Assembly (NCBI RefSeq): GCF_050107715.1
Contig: NZ_JBNILN010000006.1
Span: forward strand, 1 to 64,000
DNA: 64,000 bases
Direction of reading: 5' to 3'
Origin: Metabacillus_B sp050107715
Lineage (GTDB): Bacteria; Bacillota; Bacilli; Bacillales; Bacillaceae
Shown here: in pieces, positions 50,679-58,818 of the stretch
Numbering within the stretch: the first letter of the stretch is position 1
Layout: every line of letters begins with the position of its first letter
Program-made: the position numbers and the translations under genes
Notes under the pieces: generated by a model
The model's input: only the letters and a program-made list of their open reading frames with translations
Databases searched by the model: none
Told to the model about the DNA's origin: nothing

Positions 50679-50694
50679 TTTGAACCGGTTAAAA
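50679..50694. promoter_or_regulatory. Palindrome upstream of aldA, candidate operator
   Basis: TTTGAACCGGTTAAAA is symmetric at 14 of 16 positions with core AACCGGTT, about 70 bases before the aldA start. The CG centre recalls LacI-type operators. No regulator gene is adjacent. Confidence 0.4.
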
Positions 50695-50991
50695 AAACGG
50701 AAGTCTAGTGGAAAAGGCCGTTTCTAGCAGGTATTTGCCCATAAGCAAGAATCGCGAAAAAGGCTGACATACAGCTTTCGGTGTCATACGTTCCTGGAGC
50801 TGAAGATAAAAAAATTCTTTATTACTGGGTTATTCCTCATACATAAGAGGGGTATATCATACTATGTTCAGATGAAATCGTTCTTTGAAATTTAGCTGAG
50901 ACGCAGATGGCAAGCGAATCTGTTTAACTTGTTCAGCAGGAGAGGGGAGTCTTAGATGGAAAATACAATGGAGGAGCGGGACCCATCCAAA
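50695..50991 (+). other. Intergenic stretch
   Basis: Only a 19-codon frame (start ATG 50956) preceded by GAGAGGGGAG is visible. It overlaps the end of the minus-strand gene at 50992. No RNA or terminator is recognised. Confidence 0.3.
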
Positions 50992-51315
50992 TCATTTTTG
51001 CCAATTGTTTTTTAATTCGTTCATGGTTTTGCCTATCCACACTTTTTTCAGTTCATCTGAAAAGACAAAATCCTTTGACTGAAGCAGTCTGAGATCCAGG
51101 TGGATCAGCCTGGACTGGATCAGCCTTCTTTTTATGTACAGGCATTCAAGTTTTAGCTGCATATGTGAATCCATTAAAGAATGGAAGGTTTGCAGCCCGC
51201 CTGTCAGCTGCTGGAGGTACTCTCGATACATATATAGCATTTTTCGGTTTTGAAACGATTCGATTTTCCTGAAGATCTGCTTAGTCGTTCCTGCTAATGG
51301 ATTTTTCAATTCCAC
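50992..51315 (-). CDS. Small helical protein of unknown function
   Basis: A 107-residue, basic, almost wholly helical protein (KQIFRKIESFQNRKMLYMY, then LKLECLYIKRRLIQSRLIHL). No signal peptide or membrane segment. The start is GTG 51315 or TTG 51309; GGAGCG upstream suits either. I recognise no family. Codon use is unremarkable. Single gene, flanked by a repeat on its upstream side. Confidence 0.55.
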   Translation of the reverse strand: MELKNPLAGTTKQIFRKIESFQNRKMLYMYREYLQQLTGGLQTFHSLMDSHMQLKLECLYIKRRLIQSRLIHLDLRLLQSKDFVFSDELKKVWIGKTMNELKNNWQK

Positions 51316-51416
51316 TCACGCTCCGATCAGCTTGTTTTTCATTCATTATATGGAGAATATGAGCTAAAAAGAAGAAGGTTTCTAAGGCGGATCCGTATTA
51401 AATACTTAAACTTGGC

Positions 51417-51545
51417 TGTTGATTTCCGCTGCACGCGTTCACTTTCCGCGGGGCGGGCGGTGAGCCTCGCGACTGCGGGGTCTCACCTGTCCCGCTGCTC
51501 TTAGCTCGGAGTCTCACGCCTTCCGCTCCAATCAACAGGTGTGAA
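51417..51545. repeat. Dispersed GC-rich intergenic repeat, best copy
   Basis: A GC-rich block in AT-richer surroundings, beginning GTTGATTTCCGCTGCACGCG, with GGGCGGGCGGTGAGCCT, GCGGGGTCTCACCTGTCCCGC and AGTCTCACGCCTTCCGCTCC, and ending AATCAAC. The ends GTTGATT and AATCAAC are complementary. It is like the palindromic intergenic repeats seen in many Bacillus genomes. Confidence 0.75.
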
Positions 51546-51648
51546 AAATCAACACCATGCTTTAATAAAGCAACATAATAAGGAAAAGTGAAACCATTTT
51601 TAAATACGTTTCGTAATAGGATAATTAAGAAAAAGGAGAGGATTCACA

Positions 51649-52377
51649 TTGAGAACGGCTAATCCTGTAATGAAGTCTTTTGAAAAACAATTCGGCTATA
51701 CAGGCGGTAAACGGATGACCCTAATGGGGACTGTGCACAAATCCTTTTTGCTGCTGTTTATTTTAGTTGTATCAGCAGGTGCAACCTGGGCATATGCAGC
51801 GCAAGGGGATAATGTGGCGCCGATGATGATAACCGGAGCCATCGGGGGACTGATCTTTGCGTTAATTACAAGCTTTGCCCCAAAAGCCTCTCCCATTACA
51901 GCTCCTGTATATGCGGTTCTTGAGGGAATGTTCGTTGGAGGAATTTCTGCTTATTATTCAAGTATATATGAAGGAATCGTTATGCAGGCCGTACTTATTA
52001 CAATGGGGATCTTCCTTGGGCTGCTTCTTGTATACCGAAGCGGGCTGATTCAAGTAACTCGTAATTTCCGGCTTGGCGTGGCTGCAGCCACGATGGGCGT
52101 TTTTATGGTTTATCTGATTTCTTTCGTTCTTAGTTTTTTTGGGATTGCAGTCCCGTTTCTCCATGAATCAAATATGATTGGAATAATCATTTCTCTTGTA
52201 ATTATCGTGATTGCTGCTTTGAATCTCGTTTTGGATTTTGATTTTATTGAACACGGGGCTGCAAGCGGACTGCCTAAACATATGGAATGGTATGGCGGAT
52301 TTGCTTTGCTGGTCACGCTAGTATGGCTGTACCTGGAAATTCTTCGCCTTCTTTCGAAGATTAATTCCAGAAGCTAA
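51649..52377 (+). CDS. Bax inhibitor-1/YccA family membrane protein
   Basis: A 242-residue integral membrane protein with seven predicted helices and a charged N-terminal segment (SFEKQFGYTGGKRMTLMGT). It matches the YccA-like branch of the Bax inhibitor-1 family; the conserved LDFDFIEHGAASGLPKHMEWYG region near residue 195 carries the Asp/Glu residues of the putative ion path. Members act as calcium leak channels or protease modulators; the role here is unknown. The start is TTG 51649 after AAAGGAGAGG. Single gene. Confidence 0.88.
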   Translation: MRTANPVMKSFEKQFGYTGGKRMTLMGTVHKSFLLLFILVVSAGATWAYAAQGDNVAPMMITGAIGGLIFALITSFAPKASPITAPVYAVLEGMFVGGISAYYSSIYEGIVMQAVLITMGIFLGLLLVYRSGLIQVTRNFRLGVAAATMGVFMVYLISFVLSFFGIAVPFLHESNMIGIIISLVIIVIAALNLVLDFDFIEHGAASGLPKHMEWYGGFALLVTLVWLYLEILRLLSKINSRS

Positions 52378-52439
52378 CGGCAGCTGCCTCCTTAAAATGA
52401 AGGCTTTGTTAAAGCATAGTGTCGGTTTTGGCAGATTCC

Positions 52440-52500
52440 GGGCTAAGATAAGAGCAGCGGGACACGTAAGACCCTGCAGGCGAACAGCGGCGGAGAGGAC
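52440..52500. repeat. Dispersed GC-rich intergenic repeat, inverted fragment
   Basis: GCTAAGATAAGAGCAGCGGG...GTAAGACCCTGCAGGCGA aligns with the reverse complement of the copy at 51417-51545 (AGCTAAGAGCAGCGGGACAG, GTGAGACCCCGCAG). Confidence 0.55.
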
Positions 52501-52614
52501 TACCGCCGCCTGCCCAGCTGCAATTATCAGACCAATTGAACTTAGACTTGATGAAAAAGGGGTTTTTTTATCGGCAATTGGAATACTAAGGGAAATGTGA
52601 AGGGGGGGACCAGA

Positions 52615-52770
52615 TTGGAACACCGCGAAGATGAAAAGCAAATCCTGAATATAGACCCAGCAAGGCTTGTTCAGCATCCGAAGAATAAAGATGGCGCTGC
52701 GCTATTTTTAAAAGAATCTTATCATTTGCTTTCTGAAGAAGATGTGGGCCTGCCATCTGAGGATAGGTAA
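52615..52770 (+). CDS. Small acidic protein of unknown function
   Basis: A 51-residue protein starting at TTG 52615, 6 bases after a strong AAGGGGGGG site. Hydrophilic and acidic (ends LLSEEDVGLPSEDR), with a central helix ALFLKESYHLLSEED. No family recognised. A short hairpin GTAAGGA/TCCTTAC follows the stop. Confidence 0.5.
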   Translation: MEHREDEKQILNIDPARLVQHPKNKDGAALFLKESYHLLSEEDVGLPSEDR

Positions 52771-53132
52771 GGTAAGGAGATGCCGATCATGCTTTAGATT
52801 CCTTACTCTCACAGCCTTAATTTTAGTTTCAACCGGATTCCCATGTACAGTGGCGGGAGATTGAGTTTTCCAACCATCCGGGGTTCCCTGGCCGAAGAAG
52901 TGAGGGCAAAGACAAATGTTCATTTTGTAGTCTCGAGTACAGAGAATTAGCAGACATAGTTGGGGTTGGAGCTTTGCTCCGGCCCATTTTTTCAGTCTGA
53001 ACGTGGTCCGAGCTGAAAATTCTGCTTTAGATCACAAAACAATCTCTTCAGCCTTCTTGCTAAATAACAAAATACTCGAGACAAGACAATTCTTGCACCC
53101 CGGCCGGCATTGCCTTCTGCAAAACAGCGCAG
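52771..53132 (+). other. Intergenic stretch
   Basis: Apart from the hairpin just after 52770 I see nothing here. Several short frames lack ribosome binding sites and none resembles a known protein. Confidence 0.4.
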
Positions 53133-53774
53133 TTAATCTTCAAGCCTCTTGGATAAAGCCCTCAATTTTCCTTTCCAATCCTCTGCAAGCTGCTGGACTT
53201 CCAGTATTTTTTGAATGGCTGCAGCGTCCCTGCGGTTATGAAAGAAGGTATGGTGAATATCTGCTACAGTGATGGATGTTGTCCGCTTTATCAGCTGAAT
53301 ACAATCTGTATTCCTAATTACTCCAGGCCTGATAACTCTAAAAAAATAGCCTGTATAGCCAGTCTCAATCACTCTTGAAAGAAGCTGATTGATACCAGTA
53401 TGCCGGTTGATCGTCGCACAAGGATAGCGTCCTTGCGATATTTCTGCCAGTACAGTTCCGATTTCGTATTGGTCCCCTATGCAGACCTCTTTCTCGGTCA
53501 AGCCGGAAAGTGTTAAGTTTTCACCAAAGGCTGCATGCTGCAATTCCTTGCCGAATTCTTCCTTCCATACATTATAATGTTCATATGGATAGACACACAG
53601 TACCCGGTCAGGACCGCCGTGAAATGAGTGATTGGCAACATCATCATCAAATACTTTTTCTGCTGAGACCGTAAGCTCTGCTGCTGGTGATTTGCTGATT
53701 CCTGATTCATATGCTTTTCCGTGCTGATCCATCAGCCGTTTAGGTTTTCCTTTGCTCAGGTATTCAATTCTCAT
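53133..53774 (-). CDS. MOSC domain protein (YflK/YiiM-like)
   Basis: A 213-residue MOSC-domain protein, a domain that carries sulfur or binds molybdenum cofactor. Motifs: NHSFHGGPDRVLCVYPYEHY near residue 50, FGENLTLSGLTEKEVCIGD near 85 and the conserved Cys in GRYPCATINRHTG near 125. It resembles B. subtilis YflK and E. coli YiiM, linked to reduction of N-hydroxylated compounds. The frame extends to 53903, but GAGGAAGGTG before ATG 53774 marks the start. Confidence 0.85.
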   Translation of the reverse strand: MRIEYLSKGKPKRLMDQHGKAYESGISKSPAAELTVSAEKVFDDDVANHSFHGGPDRVLCVYPYEHYNVWKEEFGKELQHAAFGENLTLSGLTEKEVCIGDQYEIGTVLAEISQGRYPCATINRHTGINQLLSRVIETGYTGYFFRVIRPGVIRNTDCIQLIKRTTSITVADIHHTFFHNRRDAAAIQKILEVQQLAEDWKGKLRALSKRLED

Positions 53775-53871
53775 CGCGGACACCTTCCTCATAAAAATAG
53801 GCGCTTTATTCCCCTCATCCATCCTCGTTTTTGCATAAGATGAAGAAGAAATCGGCTTAGTTTGAATTTGA

Positions 53872-53900
53872 TTGACAGGTTTCGTGAAATTATGTAATGT
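53872..53900 (+). promoter_or_regulatory. SigmaA promoter of the M-box/mgtE transcript
   Basis: TTGACA (53872-53877), 17 bases, TAATGT (53895-53900). It lies about 30 bases before the M-box riboswitch. Confidence 0.7.
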
Positions 53901-53930
53901 CAATGTGTGAATACAATATATTCTTCGTTA

Positions 53931-54078
53931 GGTGAGGCTCCTGTGTGGAGAGACGCTGCTGCCCAAAAATGTCCAAAGACGCCAATGGGTCAACAGGAAT
54001 CATCGGCTTAAGGTGATTTTTAATGCAGCTGGATCTTTTTCCTATGCTGCACAGTGCTAAAGCTCTACGATGGAAGAA
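53931..54078 (+). ncRNA. M-box (ykoK leader) Mg2+ riboswitch
   Basis: Strong match to the M-box consensus in order: CGTTAGGTGAGGCTCCTG, GGAGAGACGCTGCTGCCC, AAAAATGTCCAAAGACGCC, AATGGGTCAACAG, AATCATCG, AGGTGATTTTTAATGC and GTGCTAAAGCTCTACGATGG. High Mg2+ stabilises the compact fold and ends transcription at the hairpin that follows. It controls mgtE. Confidence 0.95.
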
Positions 54079-54094
54079 TGAAATGCTTGTTTTT

Positions 54095-54127
54095 TGCACG
54101 CCTTCATTCCCGGTGTGTTTTTTTTAT
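54095..54127 (+). terminator. Riboswitch-controlled terminator before mgtE
   Basis: CACGCC (54098-54103) pairs with GGTGTG (54113-54118), followed by a run of T. It directly follows the M-box. Confidence 0.75.
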
Positions 54128-54199
54128 AGGGTTAGCTGCTTAGCGAGCACTCAGTAAGTTAATCATATCACTTGAATTAATTTTTTGGGAGGTAACGGC

Positions 54200-54316
54200 A
54201 TGGAAATTCCCCGATCGGAAATGTCACAGACGATTGATTCAGATACTCACGGTATGCATTTCGCGGAATGGAACCTGCCTTTACTCTTTGCTGTCTGGGA
54301 GGCCTCCGCGGAATAG
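54200..54316 (+). CDS. 38-codon upstream ORF between the M-box and mgtE
   Basis: ATG 54200 stands 7 bases after GGGAGG, a strong site, and the frame runs 38 codons to TAG 54314-54316, just before the mgtE ribosome binding site (AGGAGG, 54320-54325). The peptide (start MEIPRSEMSQTIDSD, end LLFAVWEASAE) has no signal peptide and matches no family I know. It could be a leader peptide coupling translation to mgtE, or simply a small protein. Confidence 0.5.
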   Translation: MEIPRSEMSQTIDSDTHGMHFAEWNLPLLFAVWEASAE

Positions 54317-54331
54317 TAAGGAGGACACCTC

Positions 54332-55690
54332 ATGGTGAAAAATATGACATATGATGAAATCCTGCTGCGGATTATCCTTCTTCTGCGGGATGGCAAGCGC
54401 AAGGAATTCAGGGAACTGATTGAAGAGCTCCAGCCCTACGATATGGCGAGTGTTTTTAAAGAAATGCCTGAAAAACACTATGCCCGCTTTTTATCCTTTA
54501 TGAATGTTGACGATATTACGGTTCTGATGCAGGAATTAGAAAGACCTTATCAGCTTGCCCTTTTTAATAAAATCGGCAAGGTTAAAGGCGTTCATGTAAT
54601 GAATAAAATGGATAATGACGATCTGGCACAGCTTTTGGAGGAACTGGATTCTGAGCTGAAAGATCAATTGCTTTCAAGTATGGAACAAGAAGAGTCCGAA
54701 GCAGTTCAAACGCTGATGAATTACCCGCCAGAGACAGCTGGACGGATCATGACCAATCGATATGTATGGATTCCGAACCATTATACGGTCCGGGATGCTG
54801 TAGTCAAGCTCAAATCCTTCGCGGAAATTGCAGAAGCAATCAATTATCTATATGTTATAAATGAACAAAAGCAGCTTGTAGGAGTCATTTCTTACAGAGA
54901 CCTGATTTTAGGTGAACGTGATGAACTGATTGAAGACATCATGTATACACGTGTTATATCCATTAAAGCAGATGCCGATCAGGAGGAAGTAGCCAGACTG
55001 ATTGAACGGTATGACTTTCTGGCTTTGCCAGTAGTTGAGGAAAACCACGTACTTGCAGGAATTGTTACAGTAGATGACGTGATTGATATCGTAATCCAAG
55101 AAGCCAATGAGGACTATGAAAAATTTGCCGCCTCCGGAAAATCCATTGATTTTGAAACGAAGGCATTAACCGCAGCATATCGCCGGCTCCCCTGGCTGAT
55201 TTTGCTGCTGTTCATCGGTTTGGTTTCCGGAAGCATTATTAGTGTATTTGAAGGAACATTAAATGAGGTGGTAGCCCTCGCCTTTTTTATGCCAATGATT
55301 GCGGGTATGACAGGGAATACAGGTACTCAGTCTCTAGCCGTAGTGATTCGCGGCCTCGGACAAAATGATCTGGATGCCAGAATGGTTGGAGGTCTGATAC
55401 TCAGGGAACTCAGGGTCGGACTGTTAATAGGGGCCGTCTGCGGAATGTTGATTACTGCTATTGCTGTGATTTGGCAGGGAAATCCGCTGCTCGGACTGGT
55501 AGTCGGTTCATCCTTGTTTTTAACCCTGATCATTGGTACGATGGCCGGCACCGTCATTCCAATTGTGCTCAACAAATTCGGAATTGATCCTGCCATAGCA
55601 TCCGGCCCCCTGATTACAACCCTGAATGACATTTTGTCCCTGCTTATCTACTTTGGCATTGCCACTTCATTTCTCAACCATTTGCAATAA
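54332..55690 (+). CDS. mgtE: Magnesium transporter MgtE
   Basis: A 452-residue Mg2+ channel. The cytoplasmic N domain (about 1-130, LIEELQPYDMASVFKEMPEK) is followed by two CBS domains (about 135-255), which bind Mg2+ and gate the pore. Five C-terminal helices (about 285-450) carry the selectivity motif FFMPMIAGMTGNTGTQSLAV near residue 320. Length equals the B. subtilis protein. The start ATG 54332 follows AAGGAGG. Expression is under the M-box riboswitch upstream, giving uptake only when Mg2+ is low. A terminator follows immediately. Confidence 0.97.
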   Translation: MVKNMTYDEILLRIILLLRDGKRKEFRELIEELQPYDMASVFKEMPEKHYARFLSFMNVDDITVLMQELERPYQLALFNKIGKVKGVHVMNKMDNDDLAQLLEELDSELKDQLLSSMEQEESEAVQTLMNYPPETAGRIMTNRYVWIPNHYTVRDAVVKLKSFAEIAEAINYLYVINEQKQLVGVISYRDLILGERDELIEDIMYTRVISIKADADQEEVARLIERYDFLALPVVEENHVLAGIVTVDDVIDIVIQEANEDYEKFAASGKSIDFETKALTAAYRRLPWLILLLFIGLVSGSIISVFEGTLNEVVALAFFMPMIAGMTGNTGTQSLAVVIRGLGQNDLDARMVGGLILRELRVGLLIGAVCGMLITAIAVIWQGNPLLGLVVGSSLFLTLIIGTMAGTVIPIVLNKFGIDPAIASGPLITTLNDILSLLIYFGIATSFLNHLQ

Positions 55691-55727
55691 AAAAGCTGAC
55701 TCAGTTCATTCTGAATCAGCTTTTTTT
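55689..55727. terminator. Terminator shared by mgtE and the Spo0E-type gene
   Basis: AAAAAAGCTGACTCAG (55689-55704) pairs with CTGAATCAGCTTTTTT, followed by more T. It overlaps the 3' end of the minus-strand gene at 55716. Confidence 0.85.
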
Positions 55728-55901
55728 TATAGGGTCAAAGAATCGGTTTGTACTCTGATGAGTCGGCTGGGAGCTCATATTGAGAAGTTTATCCAAATGC
55801 TGGCTTGCTCTTACCGTTTCTTTTGCAGTATATCCATGCTTCCCGGCAATATCAACCATTCTCTGGCGATACTTTTCCACAACCGATTCATACAGATTCA
55901 C
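55716..55901 (-). CDS. Spo0E-like aspartyl-phosphate phosphatase
   Basis: A 61-residue protein of the Spo0E family, which dephosphorylates Spo0A~P and so delays sporulation. The signature SQHLDKLLN (Spo0E motif SQELD, here with His for Glu) is near residue 33, within two predicted helices (YRQRMVDIAGKHG and KETVRASQHLDKLLN). GGGAGGGAG precedes the ATG. The SQxLD core Asp is intact, so activity is likely. Which of the several Bacillus paralogues it corresponds to is unclear. Confidence 0.82.
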   Translation of the reverse strand: MNLYESVVEKYRQRMVDIAGKHGYTAKETVRASQHLDKLLNMSSQPTHQSTNRFFDPIKKS

Positions 55902-56142
55902 CGAACTCCCTCCCTTTTTGTTTTATTGTTTTCCCTTTTCCGGATGGCAACGATTCCTTCTGCTTATATTATATCGAAAGAATAATCAGTAATGAAAGGA
56001 TTATTTAGGAAAAGAGTTAGACAAAAAAGTGCATTATTTGACAAAAATCTCATTAATTTGCTGAATATACATAAAAGTCATTTCTTTTAGAACTTTCTAA
56101 TAGTAAAATAGGAGGGGGAATTTAGAATCAGGGGGGATACAG

Positions 56143-57843
56143 ATGATAAAAAAAGAAAAAAAACCGAAAAGTGTCAGAAAGCTGCTTGTAACGGGCTTTA
56201 GTATTTTGATCGGTTTAAGTGTACTGATGGCAGCATTGAACTTCGGAGTTATTTACAAAACTAAAATGGATACAGAACGGATTGTTAATAAAGAAACGGC
56301 TGCGCTGATACTGGATGAAAAGCTATCCTATAATCTTGCACAGCAGGCTTCATCCATCAGAGCCTATTTTCTTTATGAAAATCCTTCTTATAAAGAAGAA
56401 TACGAAGCACTGAAAAAAGAGGGAGCAGCTTTACAGCAGCAGTTATTGGATCTGAATTCTTCAGAGGAGATCAAAACCTTAATTGCCAAAACGAGAAACT
56501 GGCAAAAGCTGTTAGAGGAGGAAGTGATTGAACCGTATGAAGGTGGATTCAGAATCCAGGCTGTTCAAACATTAGCGAAAGAACCGCAAACCGTGTCCAA
56601 TGAACTTATAAAAGAATATCAGGAAATTGCTCAGCACAGAGAAACACAGATCATGGATTCGGGTAATCAGATTATAAGCGGAGGAGAAACTGCTTCACTC
56701 ATCATCCTTATTCTTTCTGCACTTATTGTCTCAGCAGGACTATACATAGCTTTTCGAATGTCTAAAATGATCGCAGGTCCCATTTCCCTTCTTACAAAAA
56801 AACTGAATGAAATAACTGAAGGACAGCTTACCAGAGAAGCCCTTCCCTCCAATTCCAAGAATGAGCTGGGACTGCTGATTAATTCGGCAAACACGATGAA
56901 CGATACCCTCATTTCACTTGTCGATGGAATTAAATCGGCCGCAAGGGAGGTTGAATATCAAAGTGACAGACTTCAAAGCTCATCGATACAAGTTAAGGAA
57001 GGCAGTGAACAAATCGCTTTTACTATGAATGAGCTGACGCTGGGAGCTGAACATCAGGCTGGCACGGCTGCAGACATGTCAGAAAATATGGGGCATTTTC
57101 TTGCGAAGATCAATGAAGCGGCGGCAGGAGGAGAATCCGCGTCAAAATCATCTGGAGCCGTGCTCAAGGAAACAGAAGCCGGAAGCAGGCTGATGAAACA
57201 TTCTATAGAAGAAATGAATAAAATCCATAGCATTATGGAGACTTCAGTTACGAAGGTGGCGGGTCTGGATGAGCAATCCAAAAAAATTTCAAAGCTGATG
57301 GAAGTCATCCAGTCCATTGCGGACCAAACGAATTTGCTTGCCTTGAATGCCGCGATAGAAGCGGCCAGAGCAGGAGAACACGGGAGGGGTTTTGCGGTGG
57401 TAGCTGATGAAGTCCGCAAACTTGCCGAGCAGGTATCCCTTTCAATAGGAGACATTGATCTTATCGTTCAAAGCGTGAGGTCTGAAACAAAGTCGGTTGC
57501 AGGAGAGCTGCGCTCAGGGTATGAGCAGGTTCTGATAGGGAAAACTTCAATTGAAAAAACAGGTCAGACGTTCGAGGTGATCCGCGGTCAAGTTGGCGCA
57601 GTGACTGCAGGCATCTCAATGATTTCCAGCCGGCTAGAAGATTTGCTTAGCAGAGGAAGAAAGATGGATGAGGCGATAGCTAATATTGCCAGTGTCTCTG
57701 AAGAAGCAGCTGCCGGTATTGAGGAAACGGCAGCTGCTGCTGAACAGGCAAATTCTGCGATGGAGAAAGTCAGAGAAAATTCTATACATTTATCAGGACT
57801 TTCTGAAAAACTGGCTATGTCGGTGAATGAATTTAAGGGCTGA
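56143..57843 (+). CDS. Methyl-accepting chemotaxis protein (YvaQ/YoaH-like)
   Basis: A 566-residue chemoreceptor, the same length as B. subtilis YvaQ. Helix 1 is at about residues 13-36; the extracellular four-helix-bundle-type sensor domain spans 37-183; helix 2 is at about 184-206; HAMP domain 207-260; signalling domain to the end. The conserved hairpin tip IADQTNLLALNAAIEAARAGEHGRGFAVVADEVRKLAEQ lies near residues 390-430. It relays a ligand signal to CheA/CheW. GGGGGGA precedes the ATG. A terminator follows at once, so it is a single gene. The ligand is unknown. Confidence 0.92.
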   Translation: MIKKEKKPKSVRKLLVTGFSILIGLSVLMAALNFGVIYKTKMDTERIVNKETAALILDEKLSYNLAQQASSIRAYFLYENPSYKEEYEALKKEGAALQQQLLDLNSSEEIKTLIAKTRNWQKLLEEEVIEPYEGGFRIQAVQTLAKEPQTVSNELIKEYQEIAQHRETQIMDSGNQIISGGETASLIILILSALIVSAGLYIAFRMSKMIAGPISLLTKKLNEITEGQLTREALPSNSKNELGLLINSANTMNDTLISLVDGIKSAAREVEYQSDRLQSSSIQVKEGSEQIAFTMNELTLGAEHQAGTAADMSENMGHFLAKINEAAAGGESASKSSGAVLKETEAGSRLMKHSIEEMNKIHSIMETSVTKVAGLDEQSKKISKLMEVIQSIADQTNLLALNAAIEAARAGEHGRGFAVVADEVRKLAEQVSLSIGDIDLIVQSVRSETKSVAGELRSGYEQVLIGKTSIEKTGQTFEVIRGQVGAVTAGISMISSRLEDLLSRGRKMDEAIANIASVSEEAAAGIEETAAAAEQANSAMEKVRENSIHLSGLSEKLAMSVNEFKG

Positions 57844-57844
57844 A

Positions 57845-57877
57845 AAAAAGGATGTTCCGGGCAGGAACATCCTTTTT
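57845..57877 (+). terminator. Terminator of the chemoreceptor gene
   Basis: GGATGTTCC (57850-57858) pairs with GGAACATCC (57864-57872), followed by TTTTT. The A-run on the other side lets it also act for tnrA. Confidence 0.88.
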
Positions 57878-57888
57878 AGATAAACACG

Positions 57889-58218
57889 TTAGTTGCTTTT
57901 ATACTGAAAATGAGCGTTAAGCTGCCCCTGCAGCATTTTTTTTCGCAGCTGAGCGGGGTTTTTATGCTTTTCTTCTTTTTTTCGAATGTCTTTTAAAATT
58001 TCAGTCGTTTGTACTCCTTCTTCTCTGAGGTCCGCTATGTTCATGAGCCGCTCTACATCAAAGAATGAATATTTCCTTGTTCCCTTAGAGCTTCGCTGAG
58101 GAGAAATCAGCTGACGCTCTTCATAATACCGGATTTGTCTGACGGACAAACCTGTAAGTTCGCTTACCGTTCCGATTGAGATGACTTTTTTATCCTTGTA
58201 AGACCGTTCTTCATGCAT
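57889..58218 (-). CDS. tnrA: TnrA, global nitrogen regulator (MerR family)
   Basis: A 109-residue MerR-type regulator nearly identical in layout to the 110-residue B. subtilis TnrA. The N-terminal extension leads to the helix-turn-helix ISIGTVSELTGLSVRQIRYYEER (residues 12-34), the wing SSKGTRKYSFFDVERLM, and the C-terminal tail RKKMLQGQLNAHFQY that binds feedback-inhibited glutamine synthetase. The frame extends to 58332, but GAGGAG before ATG 58218 gives the right length. It activates nitrogen-source genes and represses glnRA when nitrogen is poor. A TnrA box upstream suggests autoregulation. Confidence 0.94.
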   Translation of the reverse strand: MHEERSYKDKKVISIGTVSELTGLSVRQIRYYEERQLISPQRSSKGTRKYSFFDVERLMNIADLREEGVQTTEILKDIRKKEEKHKNPAQLRKKMLQGQLNAHFQYKSN

Positions 58219-58331
58219 TTGACTCACTCCTCTGAGGAAACAAATCTTTCCTCCACTATACAACAGTAAGCCTTGAATATCTCCGGTTGTGTTAGATTTC
58301 CTTCCATTTATGCTTCTTCTGAAAAACAACA

Positions 58332-58348
58332 TGTCAGATTTTATATCA
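58332..58348 (-). promoter_or_regulatory. TnrA/GlnR box upstream of tnrA
   Basis: TGTCAGATTTTATATCA matches the TnrA consensus TGTNANATTTTNTNACA at all fixed positions but one (position 15). It lies 114-130 bases before the tnrA start, a suitable place for autoactivation. Confidence 0.6.
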
Positions 58349-58416
58349 AAAACCGGGAATAAGGGAAGAGTGTAAGCTAAACTTGCTTTAACAGCAGGCT
58401 ATGTTCATTTTGGCGG

Positions 58417-58545
58417 TTGATTGCAGGCAGCAAGCGGTCGCTCATTCAGGGCGGGCGGTGAGCCTTCTCTTCACTTCTCAGCAGGGGGGTCGCGCCTATC
58501 CGGCTGTTTTCTCTGTAGTCTCACGCTTTACGCTTTAAACAATGG
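58417..58545. repeat. Dispersed GC-rich intergenic repeat, diverged copy
   Basis: It shares GGGCGGGCGGTGAGCCT, a CAGCAGGGGGGTCGCGCCTATCCGGCTG block and GTAGTCTCACGCTTTACGCTTT with the copy at 51417-51545, in the same order. It is more diverged. Confidence 0.65.
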
Positions 58546-58653
58546 ACTGAAACCAACTATAGCTTAACAATAACAGGAAGTCTGACTGGGATTTCTGGCT
58601 GTTTACCAATGAGAGCTAAACTTAGAACCAGTTGAACGAAGGGGGCATAAGAA

Positions 58654-58818
58654 ATGGAACGCGGCAAAGCAATAAAGCTTGCCCAAACTCTGGTCGAGCT
58701 GGATTTGAAAAGGGATTTGCTGCTTGAGGAACTGTTGAGGACAGCAGGAAAAGACACGTATGAATTACTGCGCTTTGTCCAAAACGGACAAATCAAGAGG
58801 AACAGGCAATCTCCTTAA
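58654..58818 (+). CDS. Small helical protein of unknown function
   Basis: A 54-residue protein with GAAGGGGGC before ATG 58654. It is mostly one or two helices (KAIKLAQTLVELDLKRDLLL, then TYELLRFVQN) with a basic end. No family name is known to me. Its 3' end overlaps that of the convergent gene at 58765 by 54 bases, so one of the two may be misread, but both have ribosome binding sites. Confidence 0.55.
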   Translation: MERGKAIKLAQTLVELDLKRDLLLEELLRTAGKDTYELLRFVQNGQIKRNRQSP

